Shown: one piece after another, positions 7,707 through 15,869 of the stretch | Position numbering within the stretch: the stretch's first letter is position 1 | Layout: every line of letters begins with the position of its first letter | Source of the DNA: an uncultured Roseicyclus sp. | Lineage (GTDB): Bacteria > Pseudomonadota > Alphaproteobacteria > Rhodobacterales > Rhodobacteraceae | Assembly (NCBI GenBank): GCA_947494975.1 | Contig: CANLXA010000002.1 | Location: 930,001-994,000, forward strand | Direction of reading: 5' to 3' | DNA: 64,000 bases | Made by a program: the position numbers and the translations under genes | The notes under the pieces: generated by a model | Seen by the model: the letters and a program-made list of their open reading frames with translations, nothing else | Database searches by the model: none | Told to the model about the DNA's origin: nothing

Positions 7707-8507
7707 ATGTTACCTTCAAGCATGTCGTCATCCTATGAAAGCTGCCTCGTCAGCCGCCTGTCCCGGTTCGTTGCTCTTACCGAGCACGAATGCGCGTTCA
7801 TTGCCGAGCTGGAGAAGGATGAGCACCCCCGCCAAAAGGGGCGTCCTGTCGTGAGCGTGGGCGACCCAACCGATGGCATCATGGTCCTGAAATCCGGATG
7901 GGCGGTCGTGAAGTACGACACGTCGGACGGGCGCAGCCAGATTTTGCGTGTGTACCTGCCGGGCGAAGTGATGGGGCTGGCCGAGATTGGATCCTCCCAT
8001 GCCAACCACCGCATCGTCATGCAGACCGATGGTATTATCTGCCCATTCCCACGCAAAGGCCTGGCGCCGTTATTCTCCGACTATCCCCGATTGGCAGCCT
8101 TGCTGCTGGCGGTGGGAAGCCTGGATCAGATTGCGCTTCGCCACCACGCGGGATGCCTTGGCGCCATGGACGCGACCGACAAGCTGAAGTTCTTCTTGCT
8201 GCAATTGCGCTCCCGGCTGGTCGTGGCCAATGTCGGGTTGGGCAACCGGTTTCAGGTTCCGTTCAGCCAAGTCGAGATCGGGCAGGCCGTGGGCCTGACC
8301 TCCATCTACGTGAACAAGTTGCTGCGGTCCTTTGTCAATGCCGGTGAGATCGAGATCGAGCGGCCTTACGTCCGTCTCCTGGCCCGGGACAAGTGGGAGA
8401 AAGACGTAGAGTTCGTAGACGCCTTCGTCGACATGGACACAACCTGGTTCCCGTCCGCGCTTGAGCCGGGGCCCATCGGCAAACTCGACACCGCCGAGCC
8501 CGCCTGA
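7707..8507 (+). CDS. Crp/Fnr-family transcriptional regulator
   Basis: This 266-residue protein has an N-terminal cyclic-nucleotide-binding-like beta barrel (about 40-125, with VSVGDPTDGIMVLKSGWAVV and YLPGEVMGLAEIGS). A dimer helix follows, then a C-terminal winged helix (about 190-235: FSQVEIGQAVGLTSIYVNKL). There is no cluster of N-terminal cysteines as in oxygen-sensing FNR, and the cAMP-contacting Arg-Ser pair is not obvious, so the signal is unknown. ATG 7707 is used; ATG 7722 is a good alternative, and neither has a convincing ribosome-binding site. It lies directly before the stress island starting at 8512 and may regulate it (inference). Confidence 0.85.
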   Translation: MLPSSMSSSYESCLVSRLSRFVALTEHECAFIAELEKDEHPRQKGRPVVSVGDPTDGIMVLKSGWAVVKYDTSDGRSQILRVYLPGEVMGLAEIGSSHANHRIVMQTDGIICPFPRKGLAPLFSDYPRLAALLLAVGSLDQIALRHHAGCLGAMDATDKLKFFLLQLRSRLVVANVGLGNRFQVPFSQVEIGQAVGLTSIYVNKLLRSFVNAGEIEIERPYVRLLARDKWEKDVEFVDAFVDMDTTWFPSALEPGPIGKLDTAEPA

Positions 8508-8511
8508 AGGC

Positions 8512-9009
8512 TTACGCCTGCGCCGCTTCGTTGATGCCGCCCGTCGCCAGACCGGTCATCGTCCGGTCGCCCTCATATGCGACATCCAGGCACTCTTTCA
8601 GCACGGTCACGTCCTCTGCCAGATCCAGGCGCGTCGCAAAAGCCGCGAGGCATCCGTAGCCCGCAATGGCGTAGTGCACGAGCCGCTGATACTGCGTGAT
8701 GATCATGGCGTCGCGGGTTGCATCCTCGCCAATACTCTCCTCCAGCGCATGGGCACGGGCCTCTTTCACAAGTCCCTCCATACCTTTGCAATGTTCGCCA
8801 CTTGGCCGTTCGTCATGCCGCGCGGCAATCTCCTCCAGAGCATCGATGCCGTTTTGTACGCCCTCTGCACCCGCCTGCAGCGCGTCTTTCAAGCCCGTAT
8901 CCGTGGCCGCCTCCGCCATGGCTTTGGTGACATCCAGCGCTTGCGAGTTTGCACTGTAGATGTCCTTGAGTTGCTCGACGTAGAGGTCTTCCAATGTGTT
9001 GATTGTCAC
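8512..9009 (-). CDS. DUF892 / YciF-like ferritin-fold protein
   Basis: This 165-residue all-helical protein of the DUF892 (YciE/YciF) family begins with the family signature TLEDLYVEQLKDIYSANSQAL. Conserved Glu/His positions occur in the four-helix bundle (EEIAARHDERPSGEHCKGME, AIAGYGCLAAFA). Relatives are ferritin-like dimers induced by osmotic and general stress, with no proven activity. Its start at 9009 faces the promoter region of the small membrane-peptide gene at 9207, so the stress genes on both sides share a 197-bp control region. Confidence 0.88.
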   Translation of the reverse strand: MTINTLEDLYVEQLKDIYSANSQALDVTKAMAEAATDTGLKDALQAGAEGVQNGIDALEEIAARHDERPSGEHCKGMEGLVKEARAHALEESIGEDATRDAMIITQYQRLVHYAIAGYGCLAAFATRLDLAEDVTVLKECLDVAYEGDRTMTGLATGGINEAAQA

Positions 9010-9206
9010 GGTCTGTCCTTTCGGTGTTGGACTTTCACGCTACCGCAGAAGTGCTGTGCCAATAGTCCGGATCGTCCCGGACCGCCGGTTTACCTCGAAA
9101 ACCCTAAACCAGATTAGCGCCTGCGGACCGCAAGGGCGCCGTCCAGCCTTTACGTTAAGCCATGCGGGGCCGCTGCCATTGCCCCGGCTCTGGAAAAGGA
9201 TGTCCC

Positions 9207-9275
9207 ATGAATAGCGTTTTCTACCTGATCGGACTGATCGTCGTCGTTTTGGCCGTTGTCGGCTTCATCCTCTAA
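9207..9275 (+). CDS. 22-residue single-span membrane peptide
   Basis: ATG 9207 to TAA 9275 encodes MNSVFYLIGLIVVVLAVVGF plus Ile-Leu, almost entirely one hydrophobic helix. TGGAAAAGGA ends 7 nt before the ATG and is a good ribosome-binding site. The next gene starts 20 nt downstream, so it is the first cistron of the stress operon. Very short membrane proteins of this look are common in Rhodobacteraceae stress loci, but their function is unknown. It is too short for most gene finders. Confidence 0.7.
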   Translation: MNSVFYLIGLIVVVLAVVGFIL

Positions 9276-9295
9276 CTCTGAATTGGAGATCACTC

Positions 9296-9757
9296 ATGTC
9301 GACCCCCAAGAAACCTGCCGCCGAGCAGGTCAAACAAGCCGCAGCTGACGTGGCGGAACAGGCCAAGATCGCGGCCAGTACCGTCGCAAGAGATGCCGCC
9401 GACACTGCGCGCGGCCACGCAGAAGCCGCCAAATCATCGATGGCCGACGAGGTATCCGGCGTCGCCTCGGCCCTGCGCACGGCTGCGGACGAATTGCGCA
9501 GCGGTTCTCCGCAGGAGCGCACGTTCGGCCAGATCGCGGAGGGCTTGGCCGACGCGTCGGACGCGATGCGCGAAAAGGATCTGGGTGAGCTGGTGCGCGA
9601 TGTCACGACCTTCGCCCGTCGCAACCCGATGGTGTTTTTGGGTGGTGCCGTGTTGATCGGTTTCGCGGCGACCCGCTTTGCCAAGGCGTCGAGTGAGCCT
9701 GAGACGGCCTCCCTTCCTGCGCCTGACCATTATTCCAACATGCACGGAGATGTCTGA
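9296..9757 (+). CDS. Ala-rich helical protein with C-terminal membrane anchor (YqjD/ElaB-like architecture)
   Basis: This 153-residue protein has a long charged, Ala-rich amphipathic region (about 1-110, heptad-like AADVAEQAKIAASTVARDAA) followed by one hydrophobic segment (NPMVFLGGAVLIGFAATRF, about 115-135) and a short tail. This matches the layout of YqjD/ElaB, tail-anchored inner-membrane proteins of stationary phase that bind ribosomes in E. coli. Sequence identity is too low to claim that function. A holin-family gene starts at its stop codon (TGATG), as yqjE follows yqjD in E. coli. Confidence 0.7.
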   Translation: MSTPKKPAAEQVKQAAADVAEQAKIAASTVARDAADTARGHAEAAKSSMADEVSGVASALRTAADELRSGSPQERTFGQIAEGLADASDAMREKDLGELVRDVTTFARRNPMVFLGGAVLIGFAATRFAKASSEPETASLPAPDHYSNMHGDV

Positions 9758-10158
9758 TGAGCGATGACACCACAAACAAGAGTGCTGGCGGTCTGCTATC
9801 GGACGCGCTTGGCAATATCAGCGGCCTCGTGCGGAGCGAGGTCGATCTGGCCCGCGCGGAAATCAGCGAAAACCTGACCCAGGCGGGGGTGGCCATTGGC
9901 CTGATCGCCGGGGCCGCGATCATCGCACTGGTCGCGCTCAACGTTCTGGCCGCCGCCCTGGTTGCCGCATTGACGGAACTTGGCCTGGATGGCGGTTGGG
10001 CCGCGTTGATCGTCGGCGTCCTGCTCGCCGGGATCGCGTTCGCACTGATCACCAAGGGCGTCAATGACCTCAAACTCTCCAGCCTTGCACCGACGCGGAC
10101 GATGAAAAACGTCAAGCGCGATGCCGCAGCCGTAAAGGACGCATACGATGACAAATGA
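9757..10158 (+). CDS. Phage-holin superfamily III / YqjE-like membrane protein
   Basis: This 133-residue protein starts with an amphipathic helix (GNISGLVRSEVDLARAEISE) typical of DUF1469/YqjE, followed by two membrane spans (about 45-70 and 80-105) and a short cytoplasmic tail. 'Holin' is the family name only: no phage genes are nearby. The start overlaps the preceding stop (TGATG) and its end overlaps the next gene by 11 nt, so the three are translationally coupled. A membrane-associated stress role is inferred from context. Confidence 0.8.
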   Translation: MSDDTTNKSAGGLLSDALGNISGLVRSEVDLARAEISENLTQAGVAIGLIAGAAIIALVALNVLAAALVAALTELGLDGGWAALIVGVLLAGIAFALITKGVNDLKLSSLAPTRTMKNVKRDAAAVKDAYDDK

Positions 10159-11284
10159 GACCCGCTCCCCGGAAGAGATCGAACGCGAGATCGAAGAGCA
10201 GCGCTCGGACCTGACATCGAATATCGAAGATTTGCAGGACAAGTTCTCGATCGACACCATCGTGCGCCAGATCGGCGACCAGTTCCGTGAACATGGCGGC
10301 GATATGGGCCGCTCTATCAGCGAACAGGTCAAGGCAAACCCGGTGCCGCTCGCACTCACGGGAATTGGCCTGGCCTGGCTGATGTTCGGCAGCGGCAAGG
10401 GCCCGTCCGTGGGATCCTCTGCGCGGGTCGAGCATGACGGCCACGATCATCGTGGGCGGGTCGATGACCCGGTTCAAAGCCACCGGCCCGCATCACTCGC
10501 AACACGCGGCAGCGTGGGGTACGACAGCGTACCGTCATGGGCACGCGACGATGACGATGATAGCCCATCGGTTGGGGAACGGATCGCGGATGCCGCCTCG
10601 GGCGCGCGGGACCAAGTGGCGAAGGGTGCCGCCGCGACCAAAGCAGGCGTCACGTCGTCAGCGCAATCGGCATCCGACACGGCCTCGCAAGCGGCGGGCA
10701 AGGTAAGCGATGCGGCCGCATCGGCCAAGGCGAGCCTCGCCGACAGTGCCAGTACCGCCCGCGATAATCTGTCAGTCGCAGGCCGCCGGATTGCGGAAGG
10801 CACGGAGGCGCTGTCCGAAGAGGGGCGCCGCCGCGTCATCGCCGCCCGTCAGAAGGCGATGGAACTTCGTCGCCAGACAGCGCGTTCGGTCCAGCAAGGC
10901 AGTGATGCCGCGGCGGATTTCTATGATCGGCAGCCTTTGGTCGTGGGCGCACTTGCCATCGCCATCGGTGCCGCGTTGGGCGGGGCTTTGCCGCGCAGCA
11001 AGGTCGAGGATGATCTGATGGGCAGCCAGAGCGACGGTCTGTTTCGGGAGGCCGAGCGGGTGTTTGAGGAAGAGAAGGCGAAGGCCATGGCCGTCGGTCA
11101 ATCGGTGAAAGAGGAGGTTAAGGACATTGCGGCCGAGACAAAAGCCGATCTCGACAGTGGCGCGCCGGGTGACAAATCTGCTGCGCAAGCGGTGAGTGAC
11201 AAGGCGAAATCCGCCGTTCACCGGGTGGCAGATGCGGCAGAGACCGCGGCGAAGGATGAAAAGTTGGGCAAGCCCAACACATGA
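10148..11284 (+). CDS. DUF3618 domain protein
   Basis: This 378-residue protein has an N-terminal DUF3618 motif (RSPEEIEREIEEQRSDLTSN, residues 6-25), then an amphipathic region and a short hydrophobic stretch (PLALTGIGLAWLMFG, about 67-81). A long low-complexity Ala/Asp/Ser-rich coiled region follows, then a second membrane span (PLVVGALAIAIGAALGGALP, about 260-279) and a charged helical tail. Overlap with the holin-like gene indicates coupling. The protein is probably a membrane-tethered helical stress protein; no activity is known for the family. Confidence 0.8.
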   Translation: MTNETRSPEEIEREIEEQRSDLTSNIEDLQDKFSIDTIVRQIGDQFREHGGDMGRSISEQVKANPVPLALTGIGLAWLMFGSGKGPSVGSSARVEHDGHDHRGRVDDPVQSHRPASLATRGSVGYDSVPSWARDDDDDSPSVGERIADAASGARDQVAKGAAATKAGVTSSAQSASDTASQAAGKVSDAAASAKASLADSASTARDNLSVAGRRIAEGTEALSEEGRRRVIAARQKAMELRRQTARSVQQGSDAAADFYDRQPLVVGALAIAIGAALGGALPRSKVEDDLMGSQSDGLFREAERVFEEEKAKAMAVGQSVKEEVKDIAAETKADLDSGAPGDKSAAQAVSDKAKSAVHRVADAAETAAKDEKLGKPNT

Positions 11285-11292
11285 ACGATATC

Positions 11293-11320
11293 GGAGGGGG
11301 GGTATCTATCGCCCCCCTCC
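11293..11320 (+). terminator. GC hairpin between DUF3618 and YihY genes
   Basis: GGAGGGGGG (11293-11301) and CCCCCCTCC (11312-11320) form a 9-bp stem with a 10-nt loop. It begins 9 nt after the DUF3618 stop. It lacks a T-run. If translation of the next gene began at ATG 11281, this hairpin would be inside its coding region, which argues for the later start at 11347. Confidence 0.4.
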
Positions 11321-11346
11321 AGCACTGGAAACGAAAGGTCTACTCC

Positions 11347-12297
11347 ATGGCACGCGGTCGCTCCGCCGATACCCCCACCGACATCCCCGCAAAAGGATGG
11401 AAGGACATAGCCTTTCGGTTGAAGGACGAAATAGCCGAGGATCGTATCGGATTGATCGCTGCGGGCGTGGCCTTTTACGGGCTGCTCGCACTGTTCCCCG
11501 CTGTTACGGCGATCATGGCAATTGGCGGGCTTTTGATCGAACCCAACGCCATCGTTGAGCGGCTTGAAAGCATGGCGGGCCTGTTGCCACAGGAAGTCAT
11601 CAATATCGTGACGGCACAGGCGACCGAGGTGGCCGGATCGCGCGAGGGCGGGCTTGGTTTAGCGGCTATTCTGGGCATCCTGATCGCGCTCTACTCCGCA
11701 TCCAAGGGCATGACGAGTCTGATGCAGGGGATCAATGTCGCCTATGACGAGAACGAAGACCGTGGGTTCGTCAAACTAAAACTCGTCACTTTCGGCCTCA
11801 CTCTGTTCCTGATGCTGGGTCTGTTGATCGCCCTGATGGCGATGCTGGCCTTGCCCGCAGCCTTGGCCTTTGTAGACCTCGGCCCGGTGGTCGAGGCGCT
11901 GGCCACGGTCGCAATGTGGATCGCCCTCATTGCCCTTACGATTGTCGGCTTGTCGGTCCTGTATCGCTACGGGCCATCGCGCGAAGACGCAGAGTGGAAA
12001 TGGGCCTCGGTCGGGGCGATCGTGGCCTGCCTGGTCTGGATCGCCGCGTCCGCAGGTTTTGCTTTCTATGTCAGCAATTTCGGCTCCTACAACGAAAGTT
12101 TCGGGACGTTGGCGGGCGTCATCGTGCTTTTGATGTGGTTCTGGATTTCGGCCTTTATCATCCTGCTCGGTGCCGAGTTGAACGCGGAGCTTGAGGCGCA
12201 GACCCGGAAGGACACGACAACTGGCCAGGACCAGCCCATGGGCGCACGCGGCGCGGTGAAGGCCGATACGATGGGCGAAGCGGCCCGGAGCGGGTAA
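11347..12297 (+). CDS. YihY/UPF0761 family inner-membrane protein
   Basis: This 316-residue protein has about six membrane spans and the YihY ('BrkB') family pattern: an N-terminal amphipathic stretch, GLIAAGVAFYGLLALFPAVT (first span), LYSASKGMTSLMQGINVAYD, and the last conserved block LLMWFWISAFIILLGAELNA. Function in the family is unresolved; it is no longer considered RNase BN. ATG 11347 (MARGRS) has GAAAGG seven nt upstream and avoids the GC hairpin. The alternative ATG 11281 overlaps the upstream stop and adds 22 residues with little conservation expected. Confidence 0.85.
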   Translation: MARGRSADTPTDIPAKGWKDIAFRLKDEIAEDRIGLIAAGVAFYGLLALFPAVTAIMAIGGLLIEPNAIVERLESMAGLLPQEVINIVTAQATEVAGSREGGLGLAAILGILIALYSASKGMTSLMQGINVAYDENEDRGFVKLKLVTFGLTLFLMLGLLIALMAMLALPAALAFVDLGPVVEALATVAMWIALIALTIVGLSVLYRYGPSREDAEWKWASVGAIVACLVWIAASAGFAFYVSNFGSYNESFGTLAGVIVLLMWFWISAFIILLGAELNAELEAQTRKDTTTGQDQPMGARGAVKADTMGEAARSG

Positions 12298-12398
12298 GGC
12301 TTGGAGCATCGCCACAAATTTGGCGGGCGTCTCGGCCTTGCATCGTTGTAGAATAACGCGCATTAAAACAGGCCTTTCGGCCCCGACTGGATAAAAAC

Positions 12399-13550
12399 AT
12401 GACTGAAACACGCGGGACCGAACAAGACCCCTCTGGCAGCGCGCCGGAGGATGGCAGGGAAAGCGCTATTCGCGCGCTCCGCATCCCAATCACAGGCATA
12501 TTCTTCATCCTGTTGCTTCAGGGGCTGGTCTGGGCAAGCGACTTCCTGATCCCGCTCGTCACCGCCTGCCTTGGTTATTTCGTCCTGAACCGCCCACGGC
12601 GCTGGCTGGAAAAGCTCAGCGTTCCCCCTTTCGTGTCGGCCCTCCTGTTCACGGCGGTTGTGGCTGTGCTGATCGCCATTCTGATGGTCCAACTCAGCGC
12701 CCCTGCGGCCCAGTTCATTCAGGATCTGCCCTCCCTCATCATGGATATTCAGGAGAAGCTTCAGGCGGCTGGTGGAACGCTGGAGGCCATCAATGACGCC
12801 GCCGTCGCGGCAGAGGATGTCATGGCCGACCAGGATCAGGAAACGGTCGAGGTGGAGGTCGTGTCCGATACCGGCCTTGCGGCCACGCTGTTCAGCATGG
12901 CCCCCGGCTTTCTGAGCCGCATCATGTTTGCGCTTCTATTGCTCTTCTTCCTCATCGCCTCTGGCGATATGTTCCTGACCAAGACCGTGCAGAGCTTTGA
13001 CCGCTTCCGTGACAAGCGCCGTGCGGTCGAGGTGCTGCATTCCATCGAAGATCGCCTTGGCTACTATCTCGGTGGCATCACGGTGATCAATTTGGGGCTT
13101 GGCATCGCCGTTGCCATCGCGATGGGATTGTGGGGCGTGCCGGGTGCATTGGTTTTCGGCTTCATGGCCTTTTGCCTGAACTTTGTTCCCTTCCTCGGCG
13201 GGCTTCTGGGTGCCAGCATCGCGGCGGCTGTGGCCTTCGTCAGCCTGGACGGGACGTGGGTCGCAGCGGGCGTCTTTGCGACCTACATCATCCTGACATC
13301 GATCGAGGGGCAATTCGTGACTCCCCTGCTGATCTCTCGGCGGATGCGGTTGAACACAACCGTCGTCTTCCTGACGGTGGCCTTCTTTGCCTGGATCTGG
13401 TCGGTGATGGGGATGGTGGTCGCGCTGCCAATCCTGATCGTGGTCAAGATCGCTTGCGACGAGACCGAAGCGTTACGCACCCTCGGGCGGTTCCTGGGCG
13501 GCCAGGACGATGACGATCCGGACGCGTTGGAAATAGCGAAAGCCCGTTAA
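12399..13550 (+). CDS. AI-2E family (PerM/TqsA-type) transporter
   Basis: This 383-residue integral membrane protein of the AI-2E transporter superfamily has paired N-terminal spans (ITGIFFILLLQGLVWASDFL), a soluble region (about 105-165), then C-terminal spans with the family block FGFMAFCLNFVPFLGGLLGA and IEGQFVTPLLISRRMRLN. Members export small molecules or ions (autoinducer-2, Na+/Li+ antiport); the substrate here is unknown. The position in the stress island favours an envelope or osmotic role. It ends in a long inverted repeat shared with the convergent gene. Confidence 0.85.
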   Translation: MTETRGTEQDPSGSAPEDGRESAIRALRIPITGIFFILLLQGLVWASDFLIPLVTACLGYFVLNRPRRWLEKLSVPPFVSALLFTAVVAVLIAILMVQLSAPAAQFIQDLPSLIMDIQEKLQAAGGTLEAINDAAVAAEDVMADQDQETVEVEVVSDTGLAATLFSMAPGFLSRIMFALLLLFFLIASGDMFLTKTVQSFDRFRDKRRAVEVLHSIEDRLGYYLGGITVINLGLGIAVAIAMGLWGVPGALVFGFMAFCLNFVPFLGGLLGASIAAAVAFVSLDGTWVAAGVFATYIILTSIEGQFVTPLLISRRMRLNTTVVFLTVAFFAWIWSVMGMVVALPILIVVKIACDETEALRTLGRFLGGQDDDDPDALEIAKAR

Positions 13551-13574
13551 GCGCATAATTGGCGCTTAACGGGC
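13542..13574. terminator. Bidirectional terminator-like 13-bp stem
   Basis: GCCCGTTAAGCGC (13542-13554) and GCGCTTAACGGGC (13562-13574) form a perfect 13-bp stem with a 7-nt ATAATTG loop. The stop codon of the transporter gene (TAA 13548-13550) is inside the stem, and the convergent GlsB/YeaQ gene ends 7 bp beyond. Placement between converging genes suggests a shared terminator despite the lack of a strong T-run. Confidence 0.65.
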
Positions 13575-13580
13575 CGTGAG

Positions 13581-13835
13581 CTAGGCTCTGCCGCGGATCA
13601 GACGAACCACGTAGATCAGCATGCAAGCCCCGGCGGCACCGACAACCAATTGCCCGATCCAGCCACCAAGCGTGTTGCCGATGACGGCGAACAGAATGGC
13701 GTTCAGCACCAGCGCACCCAAGATGCCGAGTACGATGTTCATCAACAGTCCCATCTCGGACTTCATGATCTTTTCGGCGATCCACCCCGCCAAGGCACCG
13801 ATGATCAGCGCCCCGATCCAACCTATTCCAGCCAT
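13581..13835 (-). CDS. GlsB/YeaQ/YmgE-family stress membrane protein
   Basis: This 84-residue transglycosylase-associated-protein family member is made of three short membrane spans with the family pattern GWIGALIIGALAGWIAEKIM then GLLMNIVLGILGALV and GWIGQLVVGAAGACMLIYVV. Relatives are general-stress and acid-tolerance proteins with no known activity. ATG 13835 is preferred because a purine-rich AGAAGGAATTGGAGA precedes it; a TTG at 13844 in frame is an alternative. Confidence 0.88.
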   Translation of the reverse strand: MAGIGWIGALIIGALAGWIAEKIMKSEMGLLMNIVLGILGALVLNAILFAVIGNTLGGWIGQLVVGAAGACMLIYVVRLIRGRA

Positions 13836-14017
13836 TGTCTCCAATTCCTTCTCTGTTGCCCCGGGATCGGGGCTTTGAACTCATCCGACCTCCCGTACCG
13901 CCATTGGGTTCCCCCAATCGACAGGCAATGGGTGAGGCCGGAACCAAGAATGCTGCCGCCGGAATTCCAGCGACAGCATATTGTCCGATGTCCATAATGC
14001 CGCGATGGCGGCAGGCG

Positions 14018-14848
14018 TCAGCCTTCGTATTCGGGCTGCGCTTCGAGGGCTTCTTGCGTGGCGTCGATGTAGACCCGCACATCGCCGTCATTTTGCAGGA
14101 TGGTCAGTTCTTCCATGGTGACGGCAACATGGTGTTCGCCGAGTCCCAAAAAGCCACCCACATCGATCACGGCGCGATCGATCATGCCGTCATCGGTCAG
14201 AAGCAGCTGGCCGATTTCGCCGATGTCCTCATCTTCCGAACCATAGACGCGGGCACCCGTCAGCATCTCGGAGGTCAACTGCTCCATATCGGCGGGCTCA
14301 TAGCCTTCGCGCGTCACGGCTGGCGCGGTCAACCGCATACGCCCATCGGCGTCCTGCGTACCGGCGTCTGTTTCCATCGCTGCGTCCCGGCCACGATATT
14401 CAGGCGCGTCTTCGACACCCGCAACGCTTGCCCGCACGACGATGAAGTATTCATCCGCATCTTCCCCGTCCGAGACGAACTGAAGCTGCGACATGTCGAT
14501 CGCGACCTCACGCTCACCTATGCCGAGGAAACCGCCCACATCGACGATCACGGAACCGACATCGCCCGACCGGGTCAGGACGATTTCGTGAATCTCTCCG
14601 ATATCGTCCCACTGACGCTCACCTTCCGGCGGCAATGTGCCATCGCTCATGTCCATCTCGGACACGTAGACGCGGCTTCCGATCATCTCGGACGCGTTGA
14701 GGTTCACCTCCGCATCGAATTCCATGTCGGCGAAGGCCGCCGTGTGGCCATCGGCATAGGCTGTGGTTGTCAAGGCAAGTGCGGTGGCCGCACTGGCCAG
14801 CAGGGCCATGGCCGAGAGCCGTGTCGATCGATAGTTCGAAACTGTCAT
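14018..14848 (-). CDS. Secreted PRC-barrel domain protein (two barrels)
   Basis: This 276-residue protein has a signal peptide (about 1-33, ending TTTAYADG) and two PRC-barrel repeats. In each repeat a SEMIGSRVYVSEMD or SEMLTGARVYGSEDED start is followed by an IGEI segment and a near-identical IVDVGGFLGIGEREVAI or VIDVGGFLGLGEHHVAV block. PRC barrels occur in RimM and photosynthetic reaction-centre H subunits, and as exported stress proteins of unknown role in alphaproteobacteria. ATG 14848 has AAGGAATACCTA upstream; the longer frame to 14884 is not needed. It closes the stress island. Confidence 0.88.
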   Translation of the reverse strand: MTVSNYRSTRLSAMALLASAATALALTTTAYADGHTAAFADMEFDAEVNLNASEMIGSRVYVSEMDMSDGTLPPEGERQWDDIGEIHEIVLTRSGDVGSVIVDVGGFLGIGEREVAIDMSQLQFVSDGEDADEYFIVVRASVAGVEDAPEYRGRDAAMETDAGTQDADGRMRLTAPAVTREGYEPADMEQLTSEMLTGARVYGSEDEDIGEIGQLLLTDDGMIDRAVIDVGGFLGLGEHHVAVTMEELTILQNDGDVRVYIDATQEALEAQPEYEG

Positions 14849-15335
14849 TAGGTATTCCTTAGATATGCAACAGGGGTGGGACATGGCAGCGGCGTGGCGG
14901 CCACATCTTCAAGGCCCCTGGAACGGGTTAACCTGCACGTCGCCCAATCACCGGGATTGAGTGACGTGTTCCCACGCCCCTTGATCAGGACGATGGCAAT
15001 GCCAGTAGAATACCGCTGCGCTGAGTGGAGATGTGAGGAAGAGCACTAAACTGGAACAAGGTTTCGCCTGAAGATTGGGGAATTGTCGGCGTAAGTCGGG
15101 TCAACATGCCCCCCGAACGCCTAAGCCGTACAGGTTGGTCGGCACGTTTTTCGGATTAGATTCAAGTGGCAAGCGTCGATCGGTGCTTACCATGAGCATT
15201 TGCGAACCGATCGTCGGCTTTGCGTAATGAATTTCGCCCAGTCGGCGCCCGGCCATCTCCGCTGCTACCCGAAGGTTTACGTCGACTGGCTCCTAGAATT
15301 GATGGCCAGCTTAGGCGTCTGCTTGGGACATGCTC
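14849..15335. other. Gene-poor stretch before the IS remnant
   Basis: No open frame with family features or a ribosome-binding site is seen on either strand. The part next to 14848 must hold the promoter of the PRC-barrel gene; a half CtrA-like TTAACC lies near 14928. The rest looks like non-coding or decayed sequence beside a tRNA gene, a common place for past insertions. Confidence 0.5.
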
Positions 15336-15610
15336 TGAATCGTACTGGGTTTGCCGGAGGCTCCAACTCATGAGGAGGATGGAGCATCATGACAAAGACA
15401 ACGAACAAAAGCATTCACCAGAAGTGCGTGAAACTGCTCTGCGGATGGTTTTGGAGGGCGCAGGGCGGCATGAGAGCCGTTGGGCGGCGACCGCGAGGAG
15501 GCGTGCAAGTCGTCGGGCATCGCGTGATTGTCAGGTGCCTGTTGAGACCTTCAAGGTGCTGCGCTTGCCCAGCGGATGGGCGCATGCCGGGAGGGGGTAT
15601 CGGAAGTAGA
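15336..15610 (+). mobile_element. IS3-family insertion sequence remnant (left end plus orfA start)
   Basis: The sequence starting TGAATCGTACTGGGTTTGCC at 15336 looks like the left terminal inverted repeat of an IS3-type element. GAGGAGGATGGAGCATC and ATG 15389 follow, as in intact elements. The orfA product starts (MTKTTN) but a one-base shift near 15410 moves the reading to KHSPEVRETALRMVLEGAGR then HESRWAATA, the usual OrfA helix-turn-helix start. More shifts follow and similarity ends by about 15600. OrfB with the DDE catalytic core and the right end are missing. This is a dead remnant next to tRNA-Tyr. Confidence 0.65.
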
Positions 15611-15704
15611 AAATGCCGTGACGTGAGGTGCAGAGATAGGTCGCGAGGCGTATGTTGTGGCCCACCTGCGAATTTCGCAGCCTAACTCTCTGGTTTTGGG
15701 GGGA

Positions 15705-15788
15705 TGGTGGGCGACCCTGGAATCGAACCAGGCGTGCGTCTCCGCGAGGGAGTTACAGTCCCCTGCCACACCTTGCGGCCTGTCGCCC
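15705..15788 (-). tRNA. tRNA-Tyr (GTA)
   Basis: Read on the minus strand, the acceptor arms GGGCGAC and GTCGCCC pair, followed by A and an encoded CCA (15705-15707). The anticodon stem-loop gives GGGGACTGTAACTCCC with anticodon GTA. The variable arm is long (class II), as in bacterial tRNA-Tyr. The T loop GGTTCGATTCC is canonical. Length is 84 nt with CCA. Confidence 0.95.
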
Positions 15789-15869
15789 ATCCGGTTCCGC
15801 AGCGAAGTGCGAAACGCTTGGGGGGAATTATCGGCGCGCGCGCGGGGGGTCAAGCCTCAAAACCGCGGC

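Noticed and set aside
9757-10158. Prophage lysis gene because of the 'holin' family name
   Set aside because: No endolysin, phage structural or integrase genes nearby; coupled to stress genes as in the yqjDE arrangement.
15666-15680. CTGCGAA-T-TTCGCAG as the tRNA-Tyr terminator
   Set aside because: One-base loop cannot form a stable RNA hairpin and no T-run follows on the minus strand; left as an unexplained palindrome.
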